The notes below the pieces were generated by a model that searched no databases, was not told where the DNA came from, and was given only the letters and a program-made list of their open reading frames with translations. 64,000 bases of DNA, from contig NZ_AP024401.1 in NCBI RefSeq assembly GCF_019669085.1, forward strand, positions 558,001 through 622,000, given 5' to 3'. A program made the position numbers and the translations under genes. Positions within the stretch are counted from its first letter, which is position 1. Each line of letters starts with the position of its first letter. The DNA comes from Borrelia sp. HM (GTDB taxonomy: Bacteria; Spirochaetota; Spirochaetia; Borreliales; Borreliaceae). Of the stretch, positions 33,714 through 43,850 are shown in pieces.

Positions 33714-34088
33714 ATGCAGAAAAAGATTTTAGTTATAGATGACAATAGAGCTATTAGACAAAGTGTTGCTTATATTTTAGAGCAGAATGGTTTTAAAGTT
33801 TCTGAAGCTCAGGATGGGTTAGAGGGTGTGTCAAAATTTAAGGAAGCTGTTGGTCAGAGTGATAAAGATTTTGATCTTGTTATTACGGATATTAATATGC
33901 CTAATTTAGATGGAATAGGAGTTATTAAACAGATAAGAGAATTTGGAAGTTTTGTTCCTATACTTGTTTTAACTACTGAATCTGAACAGTCAAAGGTTGA
34001 TGAGGGCCGTAAAGCTGGTGCAACTGGATGGCTTGTTAAACCTTTTAATCCTGATACTCTAATGCAAACAATATCAAAAATATTTTAA
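33714..34088 (+). CDS. cheY2: Response regulator CheY2
   Basis: A 124-residue receiver domain. Asp9 and Asp10 (VIDDN) form the acidic pocket, Asp59 in VITDINMPNLDG is the phospho-acceptor, the switch Thr is in VLTTES and the Lys in LVKPF. It ends the operon with cheA1, so the likely phosphate donor is that kinase. In B. burgdorferi the orthologue (BB_0570) has been linked to mammalian infection rather than to swimming as such. Confidence 0.94.
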   Translation: MQKKILVIDDNRAIRQSVAYILEQNGFKVSEAQDGLEGVSKFKEAVGQSDKDFDLVITDINMPNLDGIGVIKQIREFGSFVPILVLTTESEQSKVDEGRKAGATGWLVKPFNPDTLMQTISKIF

Positions 34089-34125
34089 TTTTTCTTTCTA
34101 AACTATATTTAAGGTTTATTACGTT

Positions 34126-35484
34126 ATGAATTTCAAGTTAAAAGAACAATTTTATTTTCATTTAGAAGAGTTAATCAAATTTAATAGTGTTATATCTTTT
34201 CCTTTACAAAATAAACCTTTTGGAGAACAGATTGATTTATGTTTGGACAAAGTTTTAGAAATAGCTCAAGATATTGGTTTTGAAGTTTATAAAGCTTGTG
34301 ATGGATATTATGGTTTTGCTGATATAGGAAAAGGAGATGAACTTATAGGTATTTTGACTCATATTGATATTGTTGATGCTGGAAATATTTCTAATTGGCA
34401 TTCAGATCCTTTTAAGCTTAGTTTTAGAAATGGAAAGGTATATGCTAGGGGTGTTTTAGATGATAAGGGACCTTTGATGGCTGTTCTTTATGCTTTTAAA
34501 TTGTTAATTTCAAAGGGTATTTTTTTTAATAAAAGGTTTAGAGTAATTTTTGGAACGGATGAAGAAACAACATGGCGTTGTATTGAGCAATATAAGATTA
34601 AAGAGGAGATTCCTAGTATTGCTTTTACACCTGATGGTTATTTTCCTGTTGTTAATGCTGAGAAAGGGTTATTGCAGTTTGATGTTATTAGTAATGAAAA
34701 ATTCTTTATGAATTTTGAGCTTGGTACTGGCTACAATGTGATTCCTGATGAGTGTATTTTTGAGCTTGGTGATTCTAATAAATGTGATTTTAGAGGTTTA
34801 CTTGATAGTTTTGAAGGTAAGATTAAATATAAATTTTTTGAGAACAATGTTATAATTCATGGAATTTCTGCTCATGCTTCATTGCCTGAACTTGGTATTA
34901 ATGTTGCTCCTTATGCGCTAACTATTATTGAGTCTTTAGTAGGCATAAAAGCTAATTTTATCAACTTTTTTAAAGATAAAATAAGTTTTACTATTAATGG
35001 AGAAAAATTATTTAATGAAGTCCTAGAGGATTCAATATCTGGAAAGCTTACTCTTTGTTTAACAAAAATTCGTTTGTCTAAGACATCTAATAATCAGATT
35101 TTATCTTTTGATATGAGATATCCTGTAAGTTATAAAAGAGAAGTATTAGTAGATTTAATAAAAAAAGCTTTAAATTTGTATTCTTTAAGTTATCATGAAG
35201 TGTCTTATCTTGATTCTCTTTATGTTGATTCTAGTTTAAAGTTTGTTGAGTCTTTAATTGAAATTTATAAAAATTTTACAGGAGATAGCGATGCTATGCC
35301 TATTTCTATTGGTGGTGCAACTTATGCAAGAGCTTTAAATAATTGTGTTGCTTTTGGTCCATTATTTAAAGAATCAGATAGTACGGCTCATAAAATTAAT
35401 GAATACATTACTGAAAATGATCTAATGAATCTTATTATAATTTATAAGGATGCTATTGAAAGCCTTAATGCTTTAAATGTTTGA
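34126..35484 (+). CDS. M20-family dipeptidase (PepV/Sapep type)
   Basis: A zinc-dependent peptidase of 452 residues. The metal-binding motifs are visible: GILTHIDIVDAG near residue 82, GRGVLDDKGP-like ARGVLDDKGPLMAV with the bridging Asp near residue 115, and GTDEETTWRC with the catalytic Glu pair near 150. The lid domain contains IHGISAHASLPELGINVAP. The C-terminal SIGGATYARALNNCVAFGP carries the last His/Gly region. Such enzymes split short peptides taken up from the host, which suits an amino-acid auxotroph. It follows cheY2 by 37 bases and may be read through from it. Confidence 0.9.
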   Translation: MNFKLKEQFYFHLEELIKFNSVISFPLQNKPFGEQIDLCLDKVLEIAQDIGFEVYKACDGYYGFADIGKGDELIGILTHIDIVDAGNISNWHSDPFKLSFRNGKVYARGVLDDKGPLMAVLYAFKLLISKGIFFNKRFRVIFGTDEETTWRCIEQYKIKEEIPSIAFTPDGYFPVVNAEKGLLQFDVISNEKFFMNFELGTGYNVIPDECIFELGDSNKCDFRGLLDSFEGKIKYKFFENNVIIHGISAHASLPELGINVAPYALTIIESLVGIKANFINFFKDKISFTINGEKLFNEVLEDSISGKLTLCLTKIRLSKTSNNQILSFDMRYPVSYKREVLVDLIKKALNLYSLSYHEVSYLDSLYVDSSLKFVESLIEIYKNFTGDSDAMPISIGGATYARALNNCVAFGPLFKESDSTAHKINEYITENDLMNLIIIYKDAIESLNALNV

Positions 35485-35553
35485 CTTAAGCTTTATATCA
35501 ATTTGTATTTGGATTTTTTGCTATAAATATAATTGCTTTAAGAAACATCTAAA

Positions 35554-35637
35554 TACCGGTAGTCGGAGTCGAACCGACATGAAGTTGCCTTCATCAGATT
35601 TTGAGTCTGACGCGTATACCAATTTCGCCATACCGGT
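35554..35637 (-). tRNA. tRNA-Leu (anticodon CAA)
   Basis: The 84-nt gene folds as a class II tRNA on the minus strand. The 7-bp acceptor ACCGGTA/TACCGGT is perfect, with discriminator A at 35554. The D stem is GCG/CGC, the anticodon stem TCAGA/TCTGA with loop CTCAAAA, the variable arm TGAAG-GCAA-CTTCA, and the T stem GTCGG/CCGAC with loop TTCGACT. Anticodon CAA reads UUG leucine codons. The 3' CCA is not encoded. It starts 11 bases after the pyrH stop on the same strand. Confidence 0.96.
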
Positions 35638-35648
35638 GGTAATAGCTT

Positions 35649-36338
35649 TTATTTTACTACAATAGTTCCTAAAAAATCATCATTTTGATCAAAAACTTTC
35701 TTTAAGTTTTTAAGATCAGCTCCATTAACTACATATGCCTTAATGCCAAGCTTTGATGCTAATTTAGTTGCTATTGGGTCAAATGGTAGATTTGATCCAG
35801 GTTCCCAGTTTTTTCCAACAATCTCTTGTAATGCTTGCCAGGTAATATTTTTTAATCCTTTTGCATCGTCAAATTTTTTTGGATCTTTATCATAAATTTG
35901 ATTTACATTTGTTAAATTAATTATTTCATTTGAGTTAAACTTCTCGGCAAACTTTACAGTAACATAATCTGTTGAGAATCCTGCTTGCCATCCTGATGCA
36001 ACTAATATTTGTCCTTTAAAATGGAAATCCTGGGTAGGATCGCTGACAATATCATCAATGCAGAATGGTTGCATTGCTTTGCTAATAAGTTTAGCATTTA
36101 ATTTAGTTGCCATTATTCCAATCTCATCAAGTTCATAATTTTTAAATTTAGGATTAATTTGTTTGTAAGCGTCTTGGTATTTTCTTGCTGTTTTTCCTCC
36201 TCCTGTAATTAAAATGATTTTTCTTTTATTGTTTTCTTCTAACCATTTTAAGATAAGATTTCTAAAATTTTTAATGTATTCTATATTGATTTGATCAGGA
36301 TTGATTATTCCACCCCCAAGGCTAATTATTTTAATCAT
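35649..36338 (-). CDS. pyrH: UMP kinase
   Basis: Phosphorylates UMP to UDP, feeding CTP and RNA synthesis. It has 229 residues of the amino-acid-kinase fold: an N-terminal ISLGGGIINPDQIN loop, ITGGGKTARKYQDA, EIGIMATKLNAKLI, and the nucleotide loop VNQIYDKDPKKFDDAK. DQNDDFLGTIV closes the protein. The shorter length and LGGGI start resemble the archaeal/spirochaete form. AAGGAGT precedes ATG 36338. The tRNA-Leu follows on the same strand and is probably part of the transcript. Confidence 0.93.
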   Translation of the reverse strand: MIKIISLGGGIINPDQINIEYIKNFRNLILKWLEENNKRKIILITGGGKTARKYQDAYKQINPKFKNYELDEIGIMATKLNAKLISKAMQPFCIDDIVSDPTQDFHFKGQILVASGWQAGFSTDYVTVKFAEKFNSNEIINLTNVNQIYDKDPKKFDDAKGLKNITWQALQEIVGKNWEPGSNLPFDPIATKLASKLGIKAYVVNGADLKNLKKVFDQNDDFLGTIVVK

Positions 36339-36651
36339 TTAAACTCCTTATTGTTGGGTTGATTTATCTATTTCTTTAGTTTGTATTATATAGTACATTG
36401 AAATCTTTTTACTGCAAAATATGTTGCAAATCGTTTAAGCTTTTTAACTATATTGTTTGATGCATCATTTCCTTATGCCTTTTGTTAAAGATTGTCAAAT
36501 TGTGGCAATAATTGCATGTTGAAGGTTTGGCGTATTATTGTGAGATTTATTTCCATTATTTGTTGATTATTTATAATATTTTCAAATAATTGTTTTTGGT
36601 CTTGTATTTATTATAGACTCTTTTTACAATAAGTATAAAGGAGAGTTTTAA
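36339..36651. other. Divergent intergenic region pyrH/ABC transporter
   Basis: These 313 bases separate pyrH and the ABC transporter pair. No open frame or RNA is visible. In B. burgdorferi I recall a glycosyltransferase gene between these two; nothing of it is recognisable here. Confidence 0.5.
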
Positions 36652-37470
36652 TTGAAAATAGAATTTATAGATGTTTCGTTTTCTTATGGTAAGAGTGAAG
36701 TTTATTCTGGTTTAAACGTAAGCTTTTCAAAACCACAGACTTATCTGATTATTGGGAAGAATGGTATGGGCAAAACTACTTTACTTAAACTTATTAGTGG
36801 AATGTTAAATGCATTAAAGGGGGAAGTTTTATTAAATTCTTCAAAAGTTTTTCCAAGAGATCCTTTAAATTTAATGAATTTATTTTTTGTACCTGAAGAC
36901 TTTAAATTACCCAATATTTCTTTAAATGATTATTATAAATCTTTGTATAGATTTTATTCAAATTTTAAAGAAAACGATTTTATGGAATATTTATTCAAAT
37001 TTGAGCTAGATGTCAATCTAAAATTTGCTCATTCTTCATACGGTCAAAAGAAAAAGAGTGTTATTGCTTTTGCTATTGCTACAGATGTACCTATATTGAT
37101 ATTTGATGAACCAACAAATGGTCTTGATATTGCTTCAAAGAGTATTTTTAGAAGTATTGTCAGTGGGTTAGAGGACAAAATAATTTTTTTTACAGGGCAT
37201 AATGTTAGAGACTTGGTAGATATAGTAGATCATTTAACTATTATTGGCGATAATAATATTCTTTTTTCAAATTCAGTTTCTTATATTAAAAGTAATTATA
37301 AAGTTAAGATTGTAGATAAATTAAGTGGGGAAGAGCTTTATTATGAAGAAGTAAAAGGTGGATTTAAGGTACTTTATTTTGAGAGTGGGACTTGTGATAA
37401 TGATGTTGATCTTGAGTTTTTCTTTTTATATATTACTAGCAATCAATTAAAGGATTTAGAAGATGTTTAG
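36652..37470 (+). CDS. ABC transporter ATP-binding protein
   Basis: A 272-residue ATPase subunit. The Walker A is IIGKNGMGKTTL near residue 34. The signature motif is a variant, SYGQKKKSV near residue 130 (family LSGGQ), followed by Walker B ILIFDEPTNGLD and the switch His in FTGHNVRDL. The C-terminal 50 residues extend past the ATPase domain. This is the style of exporter ATPases that pair with a six-span permease, as here. AAAGGAG precedes TTG 36652. It overlaps the permease gene by 8 bases. The substrate is unknown. Confidence 0.9.
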   Translation: MKIEFIDVSFSYGKSEVYSGLNVSFSKPQTYLIIGKNGMGKTTLLKLISGMLNALKGEVLLNSSKVFPRDPLNLMNLFFVPEDFKLPNISLNDYYKSLYRFYSNFKENDFMEYLFKFELDVNLKFAHSSYGQKKKSVIAFAIATDVPILIFDEPTNGLDIASKSIFRSIVSGLEDKIIFFTGHNVRDLVDIVDHLTIIGDNNILFSNSVSYIKSNYKVKIVDKLSGEELYYEEVKGGFKVLYFESGTCDNDVDLEFFFLYITSNQLKDLEDV

Positions 37471-38320
37471 CTTAAAGAGATATTTAAACCTTTTTATTTT
37501 TGATTTTTATCATAATAAAAAATTATATTTTTACTTTTTTATTTCAATTTTCGTAGCTCTTATTTTGATTCATTTTTTTGTAGAAATTTTTGGGTCTACT
37601 TTTTTCTTTTATTTTATATTTAATGACAAAGCTGTTTTGTTATTAAGTTTTGGCATTATATTTTATATTGTTTCGATATACAGGATGTTTGATCACTATA
37701 AATCGATTCATGATGTATATGAAAATATATTTTATTTATCTCTACCCGTTTCAACTTTAGAGAGATATTTGTTTGTTTTAGTTCAATTTTTATTTATTTT
37801 GCCTTTATTTTTAGTATCTTGTTTTTATACGAGTTTAAATTTAATTTTGTTGCTAGTTAAGATTTTTCATTTAGGAATTAAAGTGTTTTATTTTTCTCCA
37901 TATCATATTGTTCAATTTTTTGGGTCTACTTATGTTGTATATTTAATAATGTTTTCGATGTTTTTGTTGTCTAGAATCATGTTTAAAAGTTATCCTTTTT
38001 TTAAGGCTATGATTATTGGTAGCATATTTTCAGCATTATTAATTATCTTTTTTTATTTTGTTATATTTTTTGTTGATGGCTATTTATTTAAGATTAAATG
38101 TCACTTTATTTTTTTTAGTAAAAGAAATTATTTTTTGATGGCTATTTTCATGCTTTTTTCAGGATTTATATATAGTTATGCATATTTTCTTCTTAAAAAT
38201 TTGGGTAATTTCAATATTAAGTTTAGTTTAAGTATTTCATTAAGATTAGTATCTTTTTTTGCAATTCTATTTTTTTTGTTATTGGGATTTTTATCTGTTG
38301 TATATATCTATTATTGTTAA
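37463..38320 (+). CDS. ABC transporter permease, six or seven membrane spans
   Basis: A very hydrophobic 285-residue protein with Phe- and Leu-rich spans at about residues 22-45, 52-72, 100-130, 155-175, 185-215, 230-250 and 258-283. Short basic loops separate them. It has no periplasmic binding-protein-dependent EAA loop, as expected for an ABC-2 type exporter. It overlaps the ATPase gene, so the two form one transporter. What it exports cannot be read from sequence. Confidence 0.85.
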   Translation: MFSLKRYLNLFIFDFYHNKKLYFYFFISIFVALILIHFFVEIFGSTFFFYFIFNDKAVLLLSFGIIFYIVSIYRMFDHYKSIHDVYENIFYLSLPVSTLERYLFVLVQFLFILPLFLVSCFYTSLNLILLLVKIFHLGIKVFYFSPYHIVQFFGSTYVVYLIMFSMFLLSRIMFKSYPFFKAMIIGSIFSALLIIFFYFVIFFVDGYLFKIKCHFIFFSKRNYFLMAIFMLFSGFIYSYAYFLLKNLGNFNIKFSLSISLRLVSFFAILFFLLLGFLSVVYIYYC

Positions 38321-38540
38321 TTACTACCTATTTAAATAAAGTGGTTATTGATTTTCATAGCTATAATTTTTATTAAAATAACATTTTAATAAAAATTTTT
38401 TGTAAGTCATGTTTATGGATAGTGTTATAAGTTTTTTGTGTTTATTTTATTCTTTTAAAAGATTATGATGTTAAAGATTTGTATTTATAAAGTATTTTAA
38501 GTTTTGCATTGGTTATTTGAATTTATTGTGGAGGGTGTTA

Positions 38541-40151
38541 ATGATAGATAATCTAAAGATTTTGGTTGTAACAGGTGGTGTAATTTCTGGGATAGGTAAG
38601 GGAGTTACATCTGCAAGTATTGCAAGGTTATTTAAGGATGATTTGAAGATAACACCAATTAAGTGTGATGGTTATTTAAATACTGATCCTGGTACTATTA
38701 ATCCTGTTGAACATGGAGAAGTTTTTGTTCTAAATGATGGTGGAGAAGTGGATATGGATTTTGGTCATTATGAGCGATTTTTAAATCTGAATTCTAAGTC
38801 TAACTGGAACATTACAATGGGAAAAATATATAAAAATATTCTTGAAAATGAGAGACAAGGAAAATATTTAGGACGTACTGTACAGCTTATTCCTCATGTT
38901 ACTAATGAGATTAAAGAAACTATTTTTAAGATTGCTAAAGATGAGGACAGTGAACTTTTAGTGATTGAAATTGGTGGTACTGTAGGAGATATGGAAAATA
39001 TTTTATTTATTGAGACAATGAGACAAATAAGATATGAAATTGGTATTGATAATATTGCTTTTGTTCATTTGACTTATATTCCAAATCCTGTTGGGATAAA
39101 TGAACAAAAGTCTAAACCCACTCAGCAAAGTGTAAAGACGTTAAATAAGGCTGGAATTTTTCCAGATTTAATTATTGCAAGAAGTTCTCAACTTTTGACA
39201 AAGCAGATAAGACATAAAATAGCTATGTTTTGTAATGTTGATGCTTCCTCTATTATTGATAATATTGATGTTCCTACTATTTATGAAATTCCTATATGTT
39301 TTTATAAACAAAGATTACATGAAATTTTGGGCTCAAGATTAAAAATAAATGTTAAGCCTAAGATAGATAGTCTTAATAGATTGGTTAATGTAATAAGTAA
39401 AAATCTTGTATCTCCTAAGAAGATAGTAAATATTGCTATTTGTGGCAAATATACTGAGCTTGGTGACTCTTATGCATCGATATTTGAATCTTTAACCCAT
39501 GTATCTGCTAATTTAGACATACTGATTAAAACAACTATAATTGATAGTACTAATTTTAATGAGGGGATGTTGAAAAATATAGATGGTATAGTAGTTCCTG
39601 GTGGTTTTGGAGTTAGAGGGTATGAAGGTAAAATTCGTGCAATTAAATATGCTCGCGAAAATAATATTCCTTTTCTTGGCATTTGTCTTGGTATGCAACT
39701 TGCAGTAATTGAATTTGCTCGTAATGTTTGTGGAATACTTAATGCTGATACTGAGGAGAATTTGTCTGAAGATAGTGCTACATGCAAATCTATTAGTCCT
39801 GTGATTCATTTATTGCCTGGTCAAAGAGAACTAAAAGATAAGGGTGCTACAATGCGACTTGGAGGACATCCTGTTTTTTTAAAGAAGGGTACTCTTGCTT
39901 TTAAACTTTATGAGAGTGAAGTGATTGTTGAAAGATTTAGGCATAGATATGAGGTTAACAATGATTATCTTGATTTATTAAATAAGCATGGTCTTGTTGT
40001 ATCTGGATTTTCTAAAGACTTTAGTATAGTTAAAATAATAGAAATATCTAATAATAAGTTTTTTGTAGCTTGTCAATTTCATCCTGAGCTTATTACAAGA
40101 TTAGAGAATCCTGCTAAACTTTTTTTAGGGTTAGTAAAAGCATGTCTTTAA
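38541..40151 (+). CDS. pyrG: CTP synthase
   Basis: Makes CTP from UTP with glutamine as nitrogen donor. The 536-residue protein has the synthase domain first ([51 protein letters not shown]) and then a class I glutamine amidotransferase: [24 protein letters not shown] with the nucleophile Cys, and CQFHPE near the end. GGAGGG (38530-38535) lies 5 bases before ATG 38541. An open start at 38517 would only add eight residues lacking in the family. It corresponds to BB_0575. Confidence 0.96.
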   Translation: MIDNLKILVVTGGVISGIGKGVTSASIARLFKDDLKITPIKCDGYLNTDPGTINPVEHGEVFVLNDGGEVDMDFGHYERFLNLNSKSNWNITMGKIYKNILENERQGKYLGRTVQLIPHVTNEIKETIFKIAKDEDSELLVIEIGGTVGDMENILFIETMRQIRYEIGIDNIAFVHLTYIPNPVGINEQKSKPTQQSVKTLNKAGIFPDLIIARSSQLLTKQIRHKIAMFCNVDASSIIDNIDVPTIYEIPICFYKQRLHEILGSRLKINVKPKIDSLNRLVNVISKNLVSPKKIVNIAICGKYTELGDSYASIFESLTHVSANLDILIKTTIIDSTNFNEGMLKNIDGIVVPGGFGVRGYEGKIRAIKYARENNIPFLGICLGMQLAVIEFARNVCGILNADTEENLSEDSATCKSISPVIHLLPGQRELKDKGATMRLGGHPVFLKKGTLAFKLYESEVIVERFRHRYEVNNDYLDLLNKHGLVVSGFSKDFSIVKIIEISNNKFFVACQFHPELITRLENPAKLFLGLVKACL

Positions 40152-40385
40152 TTTTTTAAATCCATAATTATTAAGTTTATGTTATTTTGTTTATATATAT
40201 TATTAATAATTTATATTTTTATAAATATAAATTAGCTCTTTTTGTGGTAGTTCAAACAGGTTGTATTAGGCTTGAATGTGGATTATTGTATAATTTATTT
40301 GTACCAATAATGCTTATTATTCAATATTTTGCTTTAGGTTAAGATATTCCTATTAAAAATTAGATTTTATTTTGATAAAATAAGT

Positions 40386-43300
40386 ATGGATATGGATTTA
40401 AAAGTTAAATTTGTTCATTTGCATGTTCATTCAGATTATTCTCTCTTAGATGGGGCTGCCAAGATTACAGATATTATAGCAAAAGCAAAAAAATGCAATA
40501 TGTCTCATATTGCATTAACAGATCATGGTAATCTTTTTGGTGCTATTAAGTTTTATAGGGAGGCAAAAAAAGCTGGAATAAAGCCTATAATTGGCATTGA
40601 AGCTTATATGTCAAGTAATTCAAAGCATATAAAGAAAAATGATGAACTTGGAAAACCTTATTATCATTTAATTCTTCTTGCAAAGAATGAGTTAGGCTAT
40701 AAGAATTTATTGAAACTAACAAGTGTTTCTTATCTTGAGGGATTTTATTATCGTCCAAGGATAGATAAGAGTGACATTGAAAAATATTCTAAGGGGCTTA
40801 TTTGCACATCTGCATGTATTGGTGGCATTATTCCCCAATTAATTATTGCAGGTAGATTTGATGACGCAAAAAATGAAATTCTTTGGTTTAAAACTGTTTT
40901 TGGTGATGATTTTTATCTCGAGCTTCAACGTCATGGCATTAAGCAACAGGATATAGTGAATGAAAAATTAATAGATTATTCTAGAGAACTTAATATTCCA
41001 CTAACTGTGTCTAATGATTCTCATTATGTAAATAAAGAAGATGCAAAAGCTCAAGATATTATTATATGCATTGGAACTGGTTCTAAGATAAGTGATCCCA
41101 ATAGACTTAAAATGGAGACAGATGAATTTTACATTAAATCTCAAGAAGAGATGTGTGAACTATTTAAGGATTTGCCAGAAGCTTTAGCAAATACTTTAAA
41201 AATTGCTGAAAAATGTGATGAATTTGAGATTCAATTTCCAGGTCCTATTTTTCCTGAATATCAGGTACCTAGTGAATTTTCTACTCTTGGTCAGTATTTG
41301 GAATATTTGACATTTGAAGGTTTAAAATTTAGATATGACAATATAAGTGATAGTATTAAAGAACGTGCTTTTTATGAACTCTCGACAATCATTAAGATGG
41401 GATTTGAAGCATATTTTTTAATTGTTTGGGATTTTATTAAATTTGCTCATGATAATGGTATTCCAGTTGGTCCTGGGCGTGGTTCTGGTGCTGGTTCTAT
41501 TGTTGCATATGCTCTTAGAGTTACAGATATTGATCCCTTGAAATACAATTTGCTTTTTGAGAGATTTTTAAATCCTGAGCGTGTATCTATGCCTGATTTT
41601 GATATTGATTTTTGCTTTGAAGGTAGAGATGAGGTTATAAAGTATGTTACAAGTAAATATGGTGAGGATAGAGTTGCACAGATAATTACTTTTGGAACTT
41701 TAAAACCTAAAGCTGTGTTTAAGGATGTGGGAAGAGTTTTAGATATTCCTTTTTCTGAATCTAATGAACTTACTAAGCTTATTCCTGATGGTCCTAAGGT
41801 TTGTTTAAGAGAAGTTTTTACTGATGGAGCTTTGGGGACTTATTTAAATAAGGGTCCTCTTTATAATGAATTGATGAATGCAGCACTTGTTCTTGAGGGT
41901 ATGAATAGGCATGTTTCAACTCATGCAGCAGGTATTGTAATTGCAAGAACCACTTTAACAGATTATGTTCCACTTTATAAAGATTATAAGCAAAACACAG
42001 TTTCTACACAGTATACCATGGATTTATTAGAAGACTGTGGTCTTGTAAAGATGGATTTTCTTGGGCTTAAGACATTAACTTTGATAAAGAATGCAGAAGA
42101 TCTCATTAAGATTACTAATCCTGATTTTAGTATTGCTAATATTTCTGATAGTGATCCTAAAACTTTTAAGATGCTTGCTGAGGGACGTAGTGCTTCTGTT
42201 TTTCAGTTTGAATCTGAAGGTATGCAGCAAGTTTTAAGGGAAGCTAAACCTGATAGTATTGAAGATTTAATTGCTTTAAATGCTCTTTATCGTCCAGGGC
42301 CTATGCAGTTTATACCTCAATTTATTTCAGCTAAGACAGGGACTAAGCGGATTAAATATCCCCATCCAGATCTAAAAGATGTTTTAAAGCCGACTTATGG
42401 AGTTATTGTTTATCAAGAGCAAGTGATGGAAGTTGCAAGGATTATTGGTGGATTTTCTCTTGGAAAAGCAGATATTTTAAGGCGTGCAATGGGCAAGAAG
42501 AAAGAAGATGAGATGAATAAGATGAAGGTTGATTTTATAAAAGGTGCTATTAGCAAGGGTTATGATGAGAGTCTTGCTAAGGATATATTTGAGCTTTTAA
42601 AGCCTTTTGCTAATTATGGATTTAATAAATCTCATGCAGCTGCATACTCTTTAATAGCTTATCAAACAGCATATCTTAAGGCTAATTATCCTGAGGATTT
42701 TATGGCTGCAAACTTAACAAATGAGATTAATAACACTGAGAAGCTCTCCTATTACATTGAAGAAGCAAAATTAATCGGAATAGATATTTTAAAACCTGAT
42801 ATAAATCAGTCTTTTAAAGAGTTTCGTGTAGTAGATTGTAAGATTTCTTATGGTCTTAATGGGATTAAGAATATTGGTGGTTCAATGGTGGATCTTATAA
42901 TTTCTGAGAGACAAGAGAATGGAGAATATAAGTCTTTTGAAGATTTTGTTAGAAGAGTAGATGATAAAGTTATAAATAAAAAATTTCTTGAGGCTGCAAT
43001 AAAGTCTGGACTTTTTGACAGCCTTGGTCAAAATAGAAGAACCCTTTTTGAAAATCTTGACAGATTAATAGATGTTATAACACAAGATAAGAATGATAAA
43101 AGGTTTGGTCAAAATAGTTTGTTTGCTACTTTTGAAGCACAAGATGTTGCTTATAAAAGTTTTAGTTATGATATATTTGAAGAATATTCTTATCTTGAAC
43201 TTTTGGGATTTGAAAAAGAACTTTTAGGTTTCTATGTATCTGGACATCCTCTTGATCCTTATAAAACAGAAATAGAGTATTTTACAGATTTAAACATTTT

Positions 43301-43835
43301 AGAAGATTTGGCTATTAAAAAGGATAGTATTGTTAAATTTGCTGGTATTTTAAATTCGATAAAGGTTATTCATACTAAGAAAAATAATGCTAGAATGGCA
43401 TTTGCTGTTATTGAGAATTTCAAAGGTACAATGGACATTGTAGTGTTTACTGAAAATTATGAAAAATATAAACATTTATTTATTGAGGGAGATGTGATTG
43501 GTGTTATAGGTAAGCTTACATTTAATAGGGATAAATTTTCAATAATTGCTGAAAAGATTTTAAGTATTAATGAGATTTCTTTTAATAAGATTAATAATCT
43601 TTATATTAAACTTTTTAGTGAAAGATTAAATGATTCGCATCTTCTTTATTCTTTAAAGGATAAAATTTTGAATCTTGAAGATAATACTGGATTTTCAAAT
43701 GTTTATCTTTATTTAAAAAATGATGATAAAAGTTTTAAGCTAAAAATGAATTTAACTTTAAATTTTAAACCTGATGAATTTAAGCTTAATGCATTAAGGT
43801 CTAGTGAAATAGTAGAAGATGTTTGGTGTGATTAG
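40386..43835 (+). CDS. dnaE: DNA polymerase III alpha subunit
   Basis: The main replicative polymerase (1149 residues). The N-terminal PHP domain begins FVHLHVHSDYSLLDGA and keeps LTDHGNLFG. The palm shows GPGRGSGAGSIVAYAL and the catalytic acidic motif PDFDIDF near residue 405. The fingers and tandem helix-hairpin-helix follow (YGLNGIKNIGGSMVDLI), and an OB fold is near residue 985 (VKFAGILNSIKVIHTKKNN). The C-terminal tail is short. There is no recognisable ribosome-binding site before ATG 40386. It starts a dnaE-yggT-recG unit. It corresponds to BB_0579. Confidence 0.97.
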   Translation: MDMDLKVKFVHLHVHSDYSLLDGAAKITDIIAKAKKCNMSHIALTDHGNLFGAIKFYREAKKAGIKPIIGIEAYMSSNSKHIKKNDELGKPYYHLILLAKNELGYKNLLKLTSVSYLEGFYYRPRIDKSDIEKYSKGLICTSACIGGIIPQLIIAGRFDDAKNEILWFKTVFGDDFYLELQRHGIKQQDIVNEKLIDYSRELNIPLTVSNDSHYVNKEDAKAQDIIICIGTGSKISDPNRLKMETDEFYIKSQEEMCELFKDLPEALANTLKIAEKCDEFEIQFPGPIFPEYQVPSEFSTLGQYLEYLTFEGLKFRYDNISDSIKERAFYELSTIIKMGFEAYFLIVWDFIKFAHDNGIPVGPGRGSGAGSIVAYALRVTDIDPLKYNLLFERFLNPERVSMPDFDIDFCFEGRDEVIKYVTSKYGEDRVAQIITFGTLKPKAVFKDVGRVLDIPFSESNELTKLIPDGPKVCLREVFTDGALGTYLNKGPLYNELMNAALVLEGMNRHVSTHAAGIVIARTTLTDYVPLYKDYKQNTVSTQYTMDLLEDCGLVKMDFLGLKTLTLIKNAEDLIKITNPDFSIANISDSDPKTFKMLAEGRSASVFQFESEGMQQVLREAKPDSIEDLIALNALYRPGPMQFIPQFISAKTGTKRIKYPHPDLKDVLKPTYGVIVYQEQVMEVARIIGGFSLGKADILRRAMGKKKEDEMNKMKVDFIKGAISKGYDESLAKDIFELLKPFANYGFNKSHAAAYSLIAYQTAYLKANYPEDFMAANLTNEINNTEKLSYYIEEAKLIGIDILKPDINQSFKEFRVVDCKISYGLNGIKNIGGSMVDLIISERQENGEYKSFEDFVRRVDDKVINKKFLEAAIKSGLFDSLGQNRRTLFENLDRLIDVITQDKNDKRFGQNSLFATFEAQDVAYKSFSYDIFEEYSYLELLGFEKELLGFYVSGHPLDPYKTEIEYFTDLNILEDLAIKKDSIVKFAGILNSIKVIHTKKNNARMAFAVIENFKGTMDIVVFTENYEKYKHLFIEGDVIGVIGKLTFNRDKFSIIAEKILSINEISFNKINNLYIKLFSERLNDSHLLYSLKDKILNLEDNTGFSNVYLYLKNDDKSFKLKMNLTLNFKPDEFKLNALRSSEIVEDVWCD

Positions 43836-43850
43836 GGGGATTATTTGTTT

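Noticed and set aside
35477-35665. 62-residue plus-strand frame covering the tRNA
   Set aside because: It reads through the tRNA-Leu gene and the end of pepV; the tRNA fold explains the conserved bases.
40360-40390. Short hairpin TTATTTT-GAT-AAAATAA just before dnaE
   Set aside because: Seven A/T pairs with a 3-base loop are weak and expected by chance here; no evidence that it controls translation.
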